NCBI RefSeq assembly: GCF_964355755.1 | Contig: NC_092680.1 | Span: 14,981,001 to 15,045,000, forward strand | Direction: 5' to 3' | Source: Antedon mediterranea | Lineage: Eukaryota > Echinodermata > Crinoidea > Comatulida > Antedonidae | Length of the DNA stretch: 64,000 nucleotides | Part shown: positions 25,825 through 36,800 of the stretch, in pieces | Layout of the letters: each line of letters starts with the position of its first letter | How positions within the stretch are numbered: position 1 is the first letter of the stretch | The notes under the pieces: generated by a model | Databases searched by the model: none | Told to the model about the DNA's origin: nothing | What the model saw: the letters and a program-made list of their open reading frames with translations, nothing else | Position numbers and translations under genes: made by a program

Positions 25825-26118
25825 TTGCCGATTGTTATACTCGTCCTTAAAATGGCGTCTTATGACATGCTTGTAAAACGAATTGTAAATTCCAAGGCTT
25901 GCCGGGCAGCGAACCACCAATTCCACATGTTACTCGAAAATTCGGAGTATTTCCATGAATTGAATTATAATGCCTTAGCAAATAGGGTAGCAAATACTGT
26001 ACCTACTTCAGTTTACTGGCACCAACTTATCGCTTTTTTTCGGACTGCAACAAACATGTGTCATTATTATTGTCTGTCGTATTACTGTTGGTCCAGACGT
26101 TTTATAGATTTGCTTTAA
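25825..26118 (+). CDS. Hypothetical ORF inside the transposon, 97 aa
   Basis: An open frame with an internal ATG at 25852 (MASYDMLVKRIVNSKAC). I recognise no domain. It may be chance or a remnant of transposon cargo. It ends just before a perfect inverted repeat, ACCTCCATGG around 26119-26142. Confidence 0.2.
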   Translation: MPIVILVLKMASYDMLVKRIVNSKACRAANHQFHMLLENSEYFHELNYNALANRVANTVPTSVYWHQLIAFFRTATNMCHYYCLSYYCWSRRFIDLL

Positions 26119-26388
26119 CCACCATGGAGGTTTATACCTCCATGCTTTAACGTTGAGCAGTATAATGACCTTATACATTCTGGGTAAAAGGCCAGCGATA
26201 AATTTTTGGTTATAGTTGAAAAACAACACTGTGTGTGGTCGATGACCTACTGTAGCTCCCGGCGGGATCATGGCCAACGGTTTTTTAAAGTAATCATTCA
26301 AAATCTAGATTTTGTAAGTAAAAGACACCTTTCATCGCAATTTATATATTAAATGCTTCAATAGGCCTAGTAAGATTAGTCTAATATA

Positions 26389-28137
26389 ATGTCGAAGGAA
26401 GACGCTTTGTTGAAGATCCGAGAAATAGATGAAGAAGTGGCCAACATTTTAACAGGTTCGTAGGCCTAATAATTATATTTTAATCTGCCAGCAGTCTAGG
26501 CCTAGCCTAGGCTCCTTCCTAGTTAGTAATAGTACTGTAGGCCTGGAACTAGTAGGTCTAGGCTAGCCTACTATGCCTGTACTGACGGACAGGTGTATAG
26601 GTTTAGCTTAGCATTTTAGTTCAGACATTGAAAGAGGGGACAAATATTGTCGGACCTATTTCAGCTAGGTATAAGGAAGGCCTAATAATAGATAATACAA
26701 TTATAATGTAACAGTTATTTTGTAATGTAGCCATGAAATATCTACGAAGGATTTTACTGTATTATATACACATATTCCAATGAGAAATATAATGACATTT
26801 AAAAACACTTCTTTATATTTAATTAATTGTACACACTAAGTAATCCCCGAAGTGATCACATCGATATTGAAACTTTATGTTTTTAACTCTAAATTTAAAA
26901 AAAACATACTAAAAAAACAAACAAAAAACATACGTACTGCATAACTAAAATTGTTATATTAAATTTCTTTAAAAAAAAATGTGTTATTTACAATATCTTA
27001 AATTATTTGTTAGGTAATTGAAGAAGTTCGAAGGATACTAATTATTACTAGGCAAAGAGGAATGAAATACAGTTTATTTTGGTATTTTAAAGAGAAACAC
27101 CAGTCCTCCATCTGGTAAGTACAGTGTATGTTTTTGTACTTTTATCTATTCATAAATAGTTTTATAATGGACCAATGGTAGTGAGGAAAATACGTGTACA
27201 TATTGTGTACGTATTTTTAACAGCTTGGTTCGACTCAAGCTAGTGTCATGCACTCCTCCCTTTGACAACTAAAATTAAATAAATGACTTATGAATATTAA
27301 TTTTTGACATATTAATGCTCTCCTGGCCAGCCCACCCTTTCCCCTTCCTTTTACATTGACCACCTACAAAACTGTAGGCTACATTATTAAAAATTTGAGC
27401 TACAGTATATCAAGTTTATGTCCATACATTATTCCACTCATTTAAATAAATTTATATAATATAATGTTTTCAATTTGTTATTTTTGGTTAGGTTCAAAGA
27501 TAACCCATATGTTGTCAAATCTGTCAAACATATTTGTTGGGAAAAACTCATCAAAAAAAGTCTGCCGACCTTGAAGGTATTTAGTGTTTTTTAAAATTTA
27601 AAATACAAGTAACATTATGTACATTAAAAAAAAATCAAATTTATCTTAGCTTAAAATTCGAGGTATATATGCCTACTATGTTTACAATAATTTATTAAAA
27701 TCAAACAATTAAACAAAATTTACATTTAATTGTATGATTGTTATTATAAACATTGATACGGAATAAAAACATCAATCAGGATTGAGCACCATTTTGCGTA
27801 TTGTCTTCCTAAATAGTAATATTAAAAATAAATTTAGACCCTAATAATTTAACTAAAAATAATAGATACAGCCAGGCCTGTCTTTGGGATCGGTATAAAC
27901 AGGGCAAAGTTTGTGATTAAAAAGTTCAAATGCATATTCCACCCACCCTTATGTCTTATAATGTAAAATTATTCTTACCACCGTTCTAATATTGCGTCAT
28001 GTTTTTGTGTTTACCGCCCCAGATATAGGACTCTAAAACCACACCGTACCCAATTAGTTGATGATGTTACACATATTTTAAATACAGTAATAACTAAAAC
28101 TATATTAATCTCTTTTCATTTTTAGGAACATGAATAA
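26389..28137 (+). CDS. Possible four-exon small ORF inside the transposon (84 aa)
   Basis: Reading 26389-26455, 27024-27114, 27492-27576 and 28126-28137 joins in frame across three GT..AG introns. It starts MSKEDALLKIREIDEEVANI and continues with RQRGMKYSLFWYFKEK and SVKHICWEKLIKKSLPTL before a stop. Donor TCTG|GTAAGT and acceptor TTTTTAG are good. The first acceptor is ambiguous: using the AG ten bases upstream gives a stop. I recognise no family. It could be cargo or what is left of a transposon gene. Confidence 0.3.
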
Positions 28138-28649
28138 AGATCCAGAATCCTGGTCTTCACGCCGATCAGGTAATATGCCGGTATTGCTTTTGGACACAGA
28201 AATGGCCTACATTAAAGTTTAGCAAACAATTCTAACTACAAAGAAAGCAAAATTAGATGAGGCTCTAGTTACTCTCCTCTCCACTTTTTACCTTCTGGAT
28301 TTCGATTATCCAAAATGAAAAGAAGTAGGCCTCACTATCCTTTAACAGTTAGTGATTTGTGATGAAAACACACCTGTACACTTGACAAAGGCTGTTGAAT
28401 CATCATTAGTATACATTAATAAATTTAAAGACACCTAATAGTTTAAAGCCCAGGTGCGGGAGAAGAATTTTACGAAATTTGTATTTTACCATTTTAATGT
28501 TTTTAAGTTTTCTTTTGATGGCATTTTATTATTAATAAAAACAAGTTTGTTTTAAAGAAGTTGTATATATTATTGTACCTAATGTCATGTAAATTGTAGT
28601 TCTTAATGAAAATAACAGTATTGTTAATATTATGTTTTATAACATTCTT

Positions 28650-30690
28650 GAATTTATTTATTTAAGTAAAATATTACTTAACATGAGTATTCATTTATCG
28701 TTCTTAAAATAAATTTTTTATGATTTATATTTTATAGAATTCTTGTTTCAAGCAATTTTTTTCCCAATATAAGTAAGAATTTACGAATATTAATTTGATA
28801 GAATTCTTGTTTCAAGCAATACTTTTCTTAAAATAAGTAAACATTTACTGGTTTTTATTTGATAGACTTCTTGTTTACTTATTTTTAAAAAAGTTTTGCT
28901 TGAAACAAGAATTCTACAAATAAAAATCGGAATATTCTTACTTATTTTAAGAAATATATTGCTTGAAACAAGAAAACTAAAAATATAAATCGGAATATTC
29001 TTACTTATTTTAAGAAAAATATTGCTTAAAACAAGAATTCTAAAAAATACAAACCGGAATATTCTTACTTATTTTAAGAAAAATATTGCTTGAAACAAGA
29101 ATTCTACAAATAAAAATCGGAATATTCTTACTTATTTTAAGAAATATATTGCTTGAAACAAGAATTCAAAAAATACAAATCGGAATATTCTTACTTATTT
29201 TAAGAAAAATATTGCTTGAAACAAGAATTCAAAAAATACAAATCGGAATATTCTTACTTATTTTAAGAAAAATATTGCTTGAAACAAGAATTCCAAAAAT
29301 ACAAATCGGAATATTCTTACTTATTTTAAGAAATATATTGCTTGAAACAAGAATATTAAAATTAAAAATCGGAATATTCTTACTTATTTTAAGAAAAATA
29401 TTGCTTAAAACAAGAATTCTAAAAAATACAAATCGGAATATTCTTACTTATTTTAAGAAAAATATTGCTTGAAACAAGAATTCTACAAATAAAAATCGAT
29501 ATTTTGCTTGAAACAAGAATTAAAAAAATACAAATCGGAATATTCTTACTTATTTTAAGAAAAAAATTGCTTGAAACAAGAATTCAAAAAATACAAATCG
29601 GAATATTCTTACTTATTTTAAGAAAAATATTGCTTGAAACAAGAATTCAAAAAATAAAAAGCGGAATATTCTTACTTATTTTAAGAAATATTTTGCTTGA
29701 AACAAGAATTCAAAAAATACAAATCGGAATATTCTTACTTATTTTAAGAAAAAAATTGCTTGAAACAAGAATTCAAAAAATACAAATCGGAATATTCTTA
29801 CTTATTTTAAGAAAAATATTGCTTGAAACAAGAATTCAAAAAATACAAATCGGAATATTCTTACTTATTTTAAGAAAAATATTGCTTGAAACAAGAATTC
29901 AAAAAATAAAAAGCGGAATATTCTTACTTATTTTAAGAAATATATTGCTTGAAACAAGAATTCTATAAAATACAAATCGGAATATTCTTACTTATTTTAA
30001 GAAATATATTGCTTGAAACAAGAATTCAAAAAAATACAAATCGGAATATTCTTACTTATTTTAAGAAAAATATTGCTTGAAACAAGAATTCAAAAAATAA
30101 AAAGCGGAATATTCTTACTTATTTTAAGAAATATCTTGCTTGAAACAAGAATTCAAAAAAATACAAATCGGAATATTCTTACTTATTTTAAGAAATATAT
30201 TGCTTGAAACAAGAATTCTATAAAATACAAATCGGAATATTCTTACTTATTTTAAGAAATATATTGCTTGAAACAAGAATTCTATAAAATACAGATCGGA
30301 ATATTCTTACTTATTTTAAGAAATATATTGCTTGAAACAAGAATTCAAAAAAATACAAATCGGAATATTCTTACTTATTTTAAGAAAAATATTGCTTGAA
30401 ACAAGAATTCTATTTTAAAAAATCGATAAATTGTTACTTATTTTAAGGCAGATACTGCTTAAAACAAGAATGAAAAAAGCAATTAAATTCTTGGTAAGAA
30501 TATTGTTCTTAAAGTATTATTTCTTGGTAAGAATAATTTTCTTGATAAGAATTTGTGTGATTCATGTTAAGAATTTTACGATTCTTGGTAAGCCAAAAAG
30601 TATTGAAATACGGACAAGTCAAAATTTACTTGTTTCAAGAAATATTTTGCTTGAAACAAGTTTTTTTTTTCTTAAAACAAGAATCAGAAT
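28650..30690. repeat. Right subterminal repeat array, unit about 63 bp
   Basis: Roughly two dozen units of about 63 bp, built from TTGCTTGAAACAAGAATTC, AATCGGAATATTC and TTACTTATTTTAAG, run from about 28900 to 30420, with looser copies on each side. CTTATTTTAAG here is the reverse complement of CTTAAAATAAG in the left array, so the two arrays face each other. They probably bind transposase, as subterminal repeats do in CACTA elements. Confidence 0.88.
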
Positions 30691-30701
30691 TTTGCTGTGC
30701 A

Positions 30702-32010
30702 TATACATGATTGAGGCCAAAGCAGCCCAAATCCTTTCTAGAATAGAATGTTGTGAAAACAGGCGTAAAAACAATAAGTTTTTCCTAGAAAAAAATACCG
30801 CAGAAAGAAACAAATTACCACGTTATTTAAATCTAATGGAAAGTAAACCACAGATACTAGTGAAATATTAAGTGAACAAGTTAATTTCTACAAACACTTA
30901 AAAAAAAAAATATATTCCGGGTGATAACATAAGAAGTTATCTTGACCAAGCAAAATAACTGTCGTTGGAAGACGGCGAACAATGTAAAGGTCTACGAACC
31001 ATAAATGAACTAACAAATGTCATTCATAAAATGCACTTAAACAAAAGCCCAGGGTATGATGGACTAACTGGAATTTTAATTTTTTTTTTAATATAATTAT
31101 TAAATAAATGTTATGTACATCCTTAAATTATAGTTATAAGAGAATTAATAACAAATTGGCCAATTACCTGTTAAATGCTGACTACAAAATAATGTCCTAT
31201 CAAGTAGAATAAAAAAAATAATTGCGTCAATCATTGATTCCGACCAAAAAGGTTACATCAATGGACGGTTTGGAGGCGAGGACATACGCTTAGTAGAAGA
31301 CGTTGTTTTCCAGGCCGATATAAGTAACTCGTCTGAAGCAATGTTTTTTTTAGATTTTGCAAAAGCGTTCGACTCTTTAGATAGATGCTTTATGCTAAAA
31401 TGTCTCAAAAAGTTTGGATTTGGATTGGTTTACCAAAATGGATTGAATTGATTTACAAAGACACAGAATGTAATGGATGTCTATCTGAAAGTTTTCAGAT
31501 GGAAAGTGGAGTGAGGCAAGGATGTCCACTGTCTGCTATCCTATTTATATTATCTGTAGAAATAATGGCTATTAATATAAGAAAAAATTCACAATGTTGC
31601 CCAGCAATACCAATGATATTAATAAATGTAGGCCTACAGCAAAAATATGTCAGTTGGCAGATGATACCGTCATATTTGCAAAAGATGAGATTTTTTCTTA
31701 AAATAAGTAGAGTGTTTTGGCAATATGTCAACTATGGAAAAAAGGAAACCTCTCTTTTTTGTTAAAATAATAATCATAAAAGCTTTTGAAATTTCAAAGC
31801 TTGTATATAATGCTAGCATTATACCTGTACCTAAGTATGCATTTTAAAAGGTAGAACAGATTTTATATAGTTTTGTATGGGGTAAAAACCCGTTATTAAA
31901 CCTATTACAGAAGGAGGGCTCAACATGACGCACTTTAGCACACTGGTTACTTCTTTAAAGCTTAGTTGGGTTAAGAGACTTTCCTGACCCAGGTTAAATG
32001 AAAATGTGTA
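30702..32010 (+). pseudogene. L1/Tx1-like LINE, 3' half (reverse transcriptase remnants)
   Basis: The LINE resumes with YMIEAKAAQILSRIE and FFLEKNTAERNK, and then LNKSPGYDGLTG (reverse transcriptase motif). Next come IDSDQKGYINGRFGGEDIR and FLDFAKAFDSLDRCF (motif A, F-D), SGVRQGCPLSAILF (motif B) and LADDTVIF-like sequence near 31655. The C-terminal FVWGKNP lies near 31875. Many frame shifts and stops make it dead. Confidence 0.8.
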
Positions 32011-32029
32011 CCAAGATATTATATGTATC

Positions 32030-32714
32030 CTTTCAATATTACCAAGGTTAATTTTAAATTTTGTGCAATGTCCTGGTTGTATCGAACATTGTCGTTCTTG
32101 AGACGAGTCAGTTACTCAATGGATTCATCTTATTACAGTATTACTTAGTATAGTAGAAAATTGCGTTGTGACAACCAAATGTATAGGCCTATCATTACCA
32201 TGTATGGGCATATTGCACTTTTTTTGTAAAACTTGTTTGATACTGTAGACAGAGCTTCAGTCGCACAATGGTTGTGATTATGATGCCATATGCTGGTTCC
32301 CATACTATTGATGATGTACGCTATCACGTTGACATTAGACAAAATCCTCCACAAATAGCATGTTTGTATTATGTGCTTAGTTCACTACTGACCTATGTGT
32401 GGTGCATTGTTTTTAGAAAAGACAAAGCAACTACATACGATCTGGTTAAACTTATATTGGTATGGAGAGTTGTTAACTTTAAAACAATACAAATACATGG
32501 TTGATGTAGGCCTATGACACATACGCCTACGCCTATCAACAACTGGTTATTTTCCGATTTTGTTTCAGTAGAGGAAATATTATTGCTTATAATAGTGTCT
32601 AGTTTTCCAATGATTATAACCCTTGTGACCCGTTACACAAAAACCGGCGTCCATGAATTACCGCAACACTTACCGTCCCACAACTATGTTAAGAAGACTG
32701 TACAAGTATTAAAG
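32030..32714. other. Intergenic, nothing certain
   Basis: Short open frames (32268-32504, 32514-32738) lack recognisable domains. The stretch may include the 3' end of the LINE. Confidence 0.35.
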
Positions 32715-33040
32715 ATGTATTGTCGCCCAAAAACATGAAAGATTAATTAAATAAGACTATTAATACGTTATTTTGTAGTTTGAATAAAGTTAATCACTTC
32801 AGTAAAAAAAAAATTGAAAAAACAATGTTTTCACTTATAAAATGACAAAATAAATGGTTAAATACAATTAAAAATCCATTGCTGACAGCCAATCTTACTA
32901 TTTTTGCTTTAAATTACAGTTTTTTCAGATAAATAATTTGTTTTCTATCCAATTTTTGGTCAAAATGGATAATTATTATTATAAAATGGCATATTCAACC
33001 AAAAATGTTAACAAAATACATTTTCAGGGGGACAATACAT
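32715..33040. mobile_element. MITE with ATGTATTGTC ends, copy 1
   Basis: The ends ATGTATTGTCGCCC and GGGGACAATACAT are inverted repeats. The interior (ATAAAATGACAAAATAAATG, TTGGTCAAA) matches the copy at 52524-52863 along its whole length. There is no coding region, and the superfamily is not clear. Confidence 0.75.
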
Positions 33041-33599
33041 TTCTAAATATTCATTTAAAACTAAGGATAGTTTTGGCAGTTTGTTTAAAATTCAGTTTAC
33101 ACACAACACAACCAAGTAAGACGAAATTTTTAGTGAAATTTGAACGATTCATATTATGGGACTAAGGTTTTGATGTGAACGATTATTAGGCCTAGTACTG
33201 AGATTTAAAGTAATAAAATCCACAAAAGTATCCAAAGATTAAAACGTTTGTACAACCACCTATTGAACGGCTAATTTACCAATGAAGTGTTTGTATTTTA
33301 GTAATAAAAAATAGAAATACATTATCATTATTATTATTACACATTTTTGGACATAATTTAACTGAAGGTTGATAACCTTATAACAATGGAAACACAGTAG
33401 AAATGAGGATTTCAGCACATTTTTAAAATCGGAAAACGCAACCTGAAGCACAGGAATTATTAAAACGCAAAACACGGAACTGTTCCCAGAAATATACATG
33501 TACTTTGTCGTTATAGAAGCAGTGAAATGTTTATTCCAGGAAGAACCGGTACTATCGGGTGCAATAAGTATGATATCATTTTAGTAGATACCACACAAC

Positions 33600-33650
33600 A
33601 CAAACATGCTCTTGGTGTATTAGACCTGTACATATTAAACAACGTCAAAG
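33600..33650 (+). promoter_or_regulatory. Conserved 5' leader of gene B
   Basis: ACCTGTACATATTAAACAA followed by GTCAAAGATGA matches GCCTGTACATAATAAAAGA and GTCAAAGATGA just upstream of gene C, and the match fades further up. It marks the start codon and probably part of the duplicated promoter or leader. Confidence 0.45.
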
Positions 33651-33840
33651 ATGAGCACATATACTGTATTGTTTCTGTTGATTCTTTCTGTTCTAATGAG
33701 TGAATTAACAGTCAATTGTGAGATAGATTGCAGCTTTGAGGAGGACATATGCACCATAACAAAAGACAAGACAGCGTCAGCCCAATGGAATAGACAATCA
33801 GACCAGCATCATAATGACCATACTTACGGTAATAGTTCAG
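33651..33840 (+). CDS. Gene B exon 1: signal peptide and start of MAM1
   Basis: The leader MSTYTVLFLLILSVLMS runs to VNC, then CSFEEDICTI and DHTYGNSSG. Phase 1 out at CAG|GTAAGA. It is collinear with exon 1 of genes A and C. Confidence 0.88.
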
Positions 33841-36800
33841 GTAAGACAACAGACATTTTACGCACATTGTTTGAAATCACCATGTATCTTTTCTGTAAAA
33901 AATAAAATAACGACATTATATACTAAACAAACCTTTCTTTAAAATATGACAATACAAATAATAAATAGTCATAATAATAGTTATATGCTACGCTTACAGT
34001 AAGTACACGTAGACACTGCCTTATCTCGGAAAAGTGAGAGACAGTGTAACTTTAATGTCTTTGATGATGATTATTTATATTATTATATTTATTATTATTA
34101 TATTACTGTATTAGTATGTATTGTGCGGCCTTATGGTGCGATTTTAATGTAAAAACTATAAAGTCATTACAGGTCTGTTATAATAACGCACTTAGAAAGA
34201 TTTTAAGACGCTCAAGGAGCTGTAGTGCTAGTGCTATGTTTGTTGATAACCATGTTCCCTCCTTCTATGAGTACATTCGGAAATCAATTTTTTGTTTCAA
34301 AACAAAAATTGAAAAAAGCTGTAATACTTTAATTACATGTGTTTTTTCTCGTATTCTAAAAGATTCAAAGTTGCATAGAAAATGGACAGAACTTTTGTAT
34401 ATTTAATCTCATGTATACTTTTACGTGTGTTAACTAGTATCAGTATAGCCATAATAATGTGTTGTTTTTGTAAACTTTATGTGTTTCATATGGACAGTTT
34501 GTCTGAAATAAAGTTGAATTGAATTTATTCCAGGTTTCTTTATGTCTGTTCATGGCAACGGACCTGCGCGACTTCTAATACACGTAGTCGACGGTGGACC
34601 GAGGTGCTTGACTTTCTGGTATAAACTGTATAATCCAAACAAAAATGCCCAAGGGGGTATACTTCGTGTATACCAAACATACAACAGTGCCTATTTCGAT
34701 GAACCAATTTGGGAGGTAACAGGCAATTTAGGAAAGGTCTGGCGATCAATTGAGTTGGATCTATCGAGTAGTACTGATTTTAAGGTAATCACTACAAAAC
34801 AAAAATGTTTAACCGGTAATAAAATCATATCATATCATCGATCTTATGTATTAACATGTTGTGCTATGTATGTTGTGCCTATTGATACAATATACTGTAT
34901 GTGGTCCGAATACGAGACATTTAGAGTAACAGGTAGCGAAGACTAGATTTGAGTGAGTGGCCGAGCGGTTAAGACAGTGGAACCGTAATTACGTAGCCAT
35001 AACATCGGCAAGGGTTCGAGGCTCACTCACTCCATGGTTCTGGTGGTAGAACGAGTCTTCTCGGATAAGGACTATAAACCGTAGGTCCAGTGTACACATC
35101 TAGCTCGTGTGCACTTTAAAGAACCTAGTACATCTTTCGAGACGAGTAGGGGGTTACCCCGGTGTATTAGTACATTACAGCCACTGATCACCAACTGGGC
35201 CCTCTGGGAGACCAGTCTTTGACTGAAGAGGTTACCCAGTATAAATATAAATTTCAATTCAATCAATTTCCCAAATTCTAATCTTTATAATTAACAGTAG
35301 AACGTCTATTAAGGAAACCCTTAACAATAACGAAGGATGGGTTTTCCTAAACTGGAGTAGTAATTAGTAATGTAAGACAGTTAATTACCATTTTCTGTTT
35401 TGGTTTAATGAAGATTGTAATTGAAGGTGAACGACATCCCGATAGCTATGTGTTATTAGATGATGTTGCTATTACAGATGAAAGATGTTCGGGAACACGT
35501 AAGAAAAACGACTAAATATTGGATTAAATGTGATATTTTAGTGTGGCATATGATGAATAACTACATAAATAATGAATATTTATTAGTACTGTTGTACAAC
35601 TTATATCATAAAATTTACATTTCACCCAATAAAGTTATTTGCACCACGCACGAATATATATATATATAATTTTGAAACGATAAAGATGAGGAAATCTGTG
35701 AGAATGAGAAAAAGTCGCCCCAACCTGCTTGATATGCAGATGTCCTAACCATTAGACCACGGGGCTTTCATGGTATTGTTCAAACTCGATTGGATAGCGA
35801 CTCTTTAACATTCTCGGCGTGGTACGGCGGAACAGCACTAGTCCTCAGTTGTACGCACGTATTACTGTATTTGATTTATGGAACATCTACAGTAAGACGA
35901 TTTTTTGTCATTGTTATTCTTATGATCTTTTTAAACGAGAGATCGAACGATCGTTAAATAGCACGTACTATTACACGGCATGTGACCTACAATCGTCTAA
36001 TCAAATGCCATGAATATAATAGGTGTTATAATAGGCTAGTTAGCAAACATAGTGAAAATTAGTATATACCAAACAGATGGCAATTATTTTTCTTCAAACA
36101 TTATACCAGAACAGTAGCATTTGTAGAGTGCAGTTCGTTCTATCCAAATATCAATGTAGAATTGGCCATACGTGTAAAGTTACTGTTTATGTTTCAGATT
36201 CCGTAATGCCTGACATATCATGTGACTTCGAATACAACCTTTGTGGTTACCAAACGAACACTAATGTTGATGTCGATTGGATACGACAACAGGCAGACGA
36301 TGGGATGTCAGGAGATGGACCAGATGAAGACCATACATTTGGATTTGACTATGGTAGGCTTCTTCAATATTGGAAAAAATCACTTTCTCACTCAATATTT
36401 AGTAAAAATAAACAATTTTGATAAATTAAGATTAGATATAAAATTGATTAATACAGTGTGAGTGTCGCTTTAGACATTTGTACACAAAACGTGTACTAAT
36501 GATATTATTTTTACTTTTACCTTAATTATTTTTTTCTACTTTTATACCATTATTATTCACTTTTATTCATTTTCAACATAGGGCATTACTTGTGTGTAGA
36601 CCCAGATAATACCCCACGATATGAAGGCCACAGAGCTAGGATCACATCTCCAATTCAGAACATAACTGAAGAAGAATACTGTGTCTTGTTCTGGTACTAC
36701 ATATCTGGTGTAAGCGTAGGTGAACTAAAAGTATTTTCAGAGAAAAATAACAAGAAAGAGTTAATGTGGAATGTCCGAGGTGATCAGAGATCATCGTGGC

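Larger units (their letters stand above)
23501..30699. mobile_element. CACTA-like DNA transposon inserted in the LINE
   Basis: The termini CACAGCAAAATT (23501-23512) and AATTTTGCTGTG (30688-30699) are exact inverted repeats. The dinucleotide CA at 23499-23500 is repeated at 30700-30701. Removing the element and one CA rejoins the LINE frame as LDDIYMIEAKAAQ, where related LINEs have a similar sequence, so the borders are firm. CACxG ends, a 2-3 bp target duplication and long subterminal repeats fit the CACTA/EnSpm superfamily (family knowledge). No transposase was found, so this copy is probably non-autonomous. The central 3.6 kb (25070-28650) has no long gene. Confidence 0.8.

Noticed and set aside
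29086-30207. Open frames up to 167 residues with repeated LLETRIQKIQIGIFLLILRK
   Set aside because: The 63-bp repeat unit is a multiple of three and the frame simply repeats; no start signal or real protein features.
23520-30690. Repeat-spacer pattern resembling a CRISPR array
   Set aside because: Units are directly adjacent, there are no unique spacers, and the setting is a eukaryotic transposon.
36077-36197. Extended start of gene B exon 4 at an upstream ATG
   Set aside because: The TTTCAG acceptor and the matching gene C exon put the exon start at 36198.
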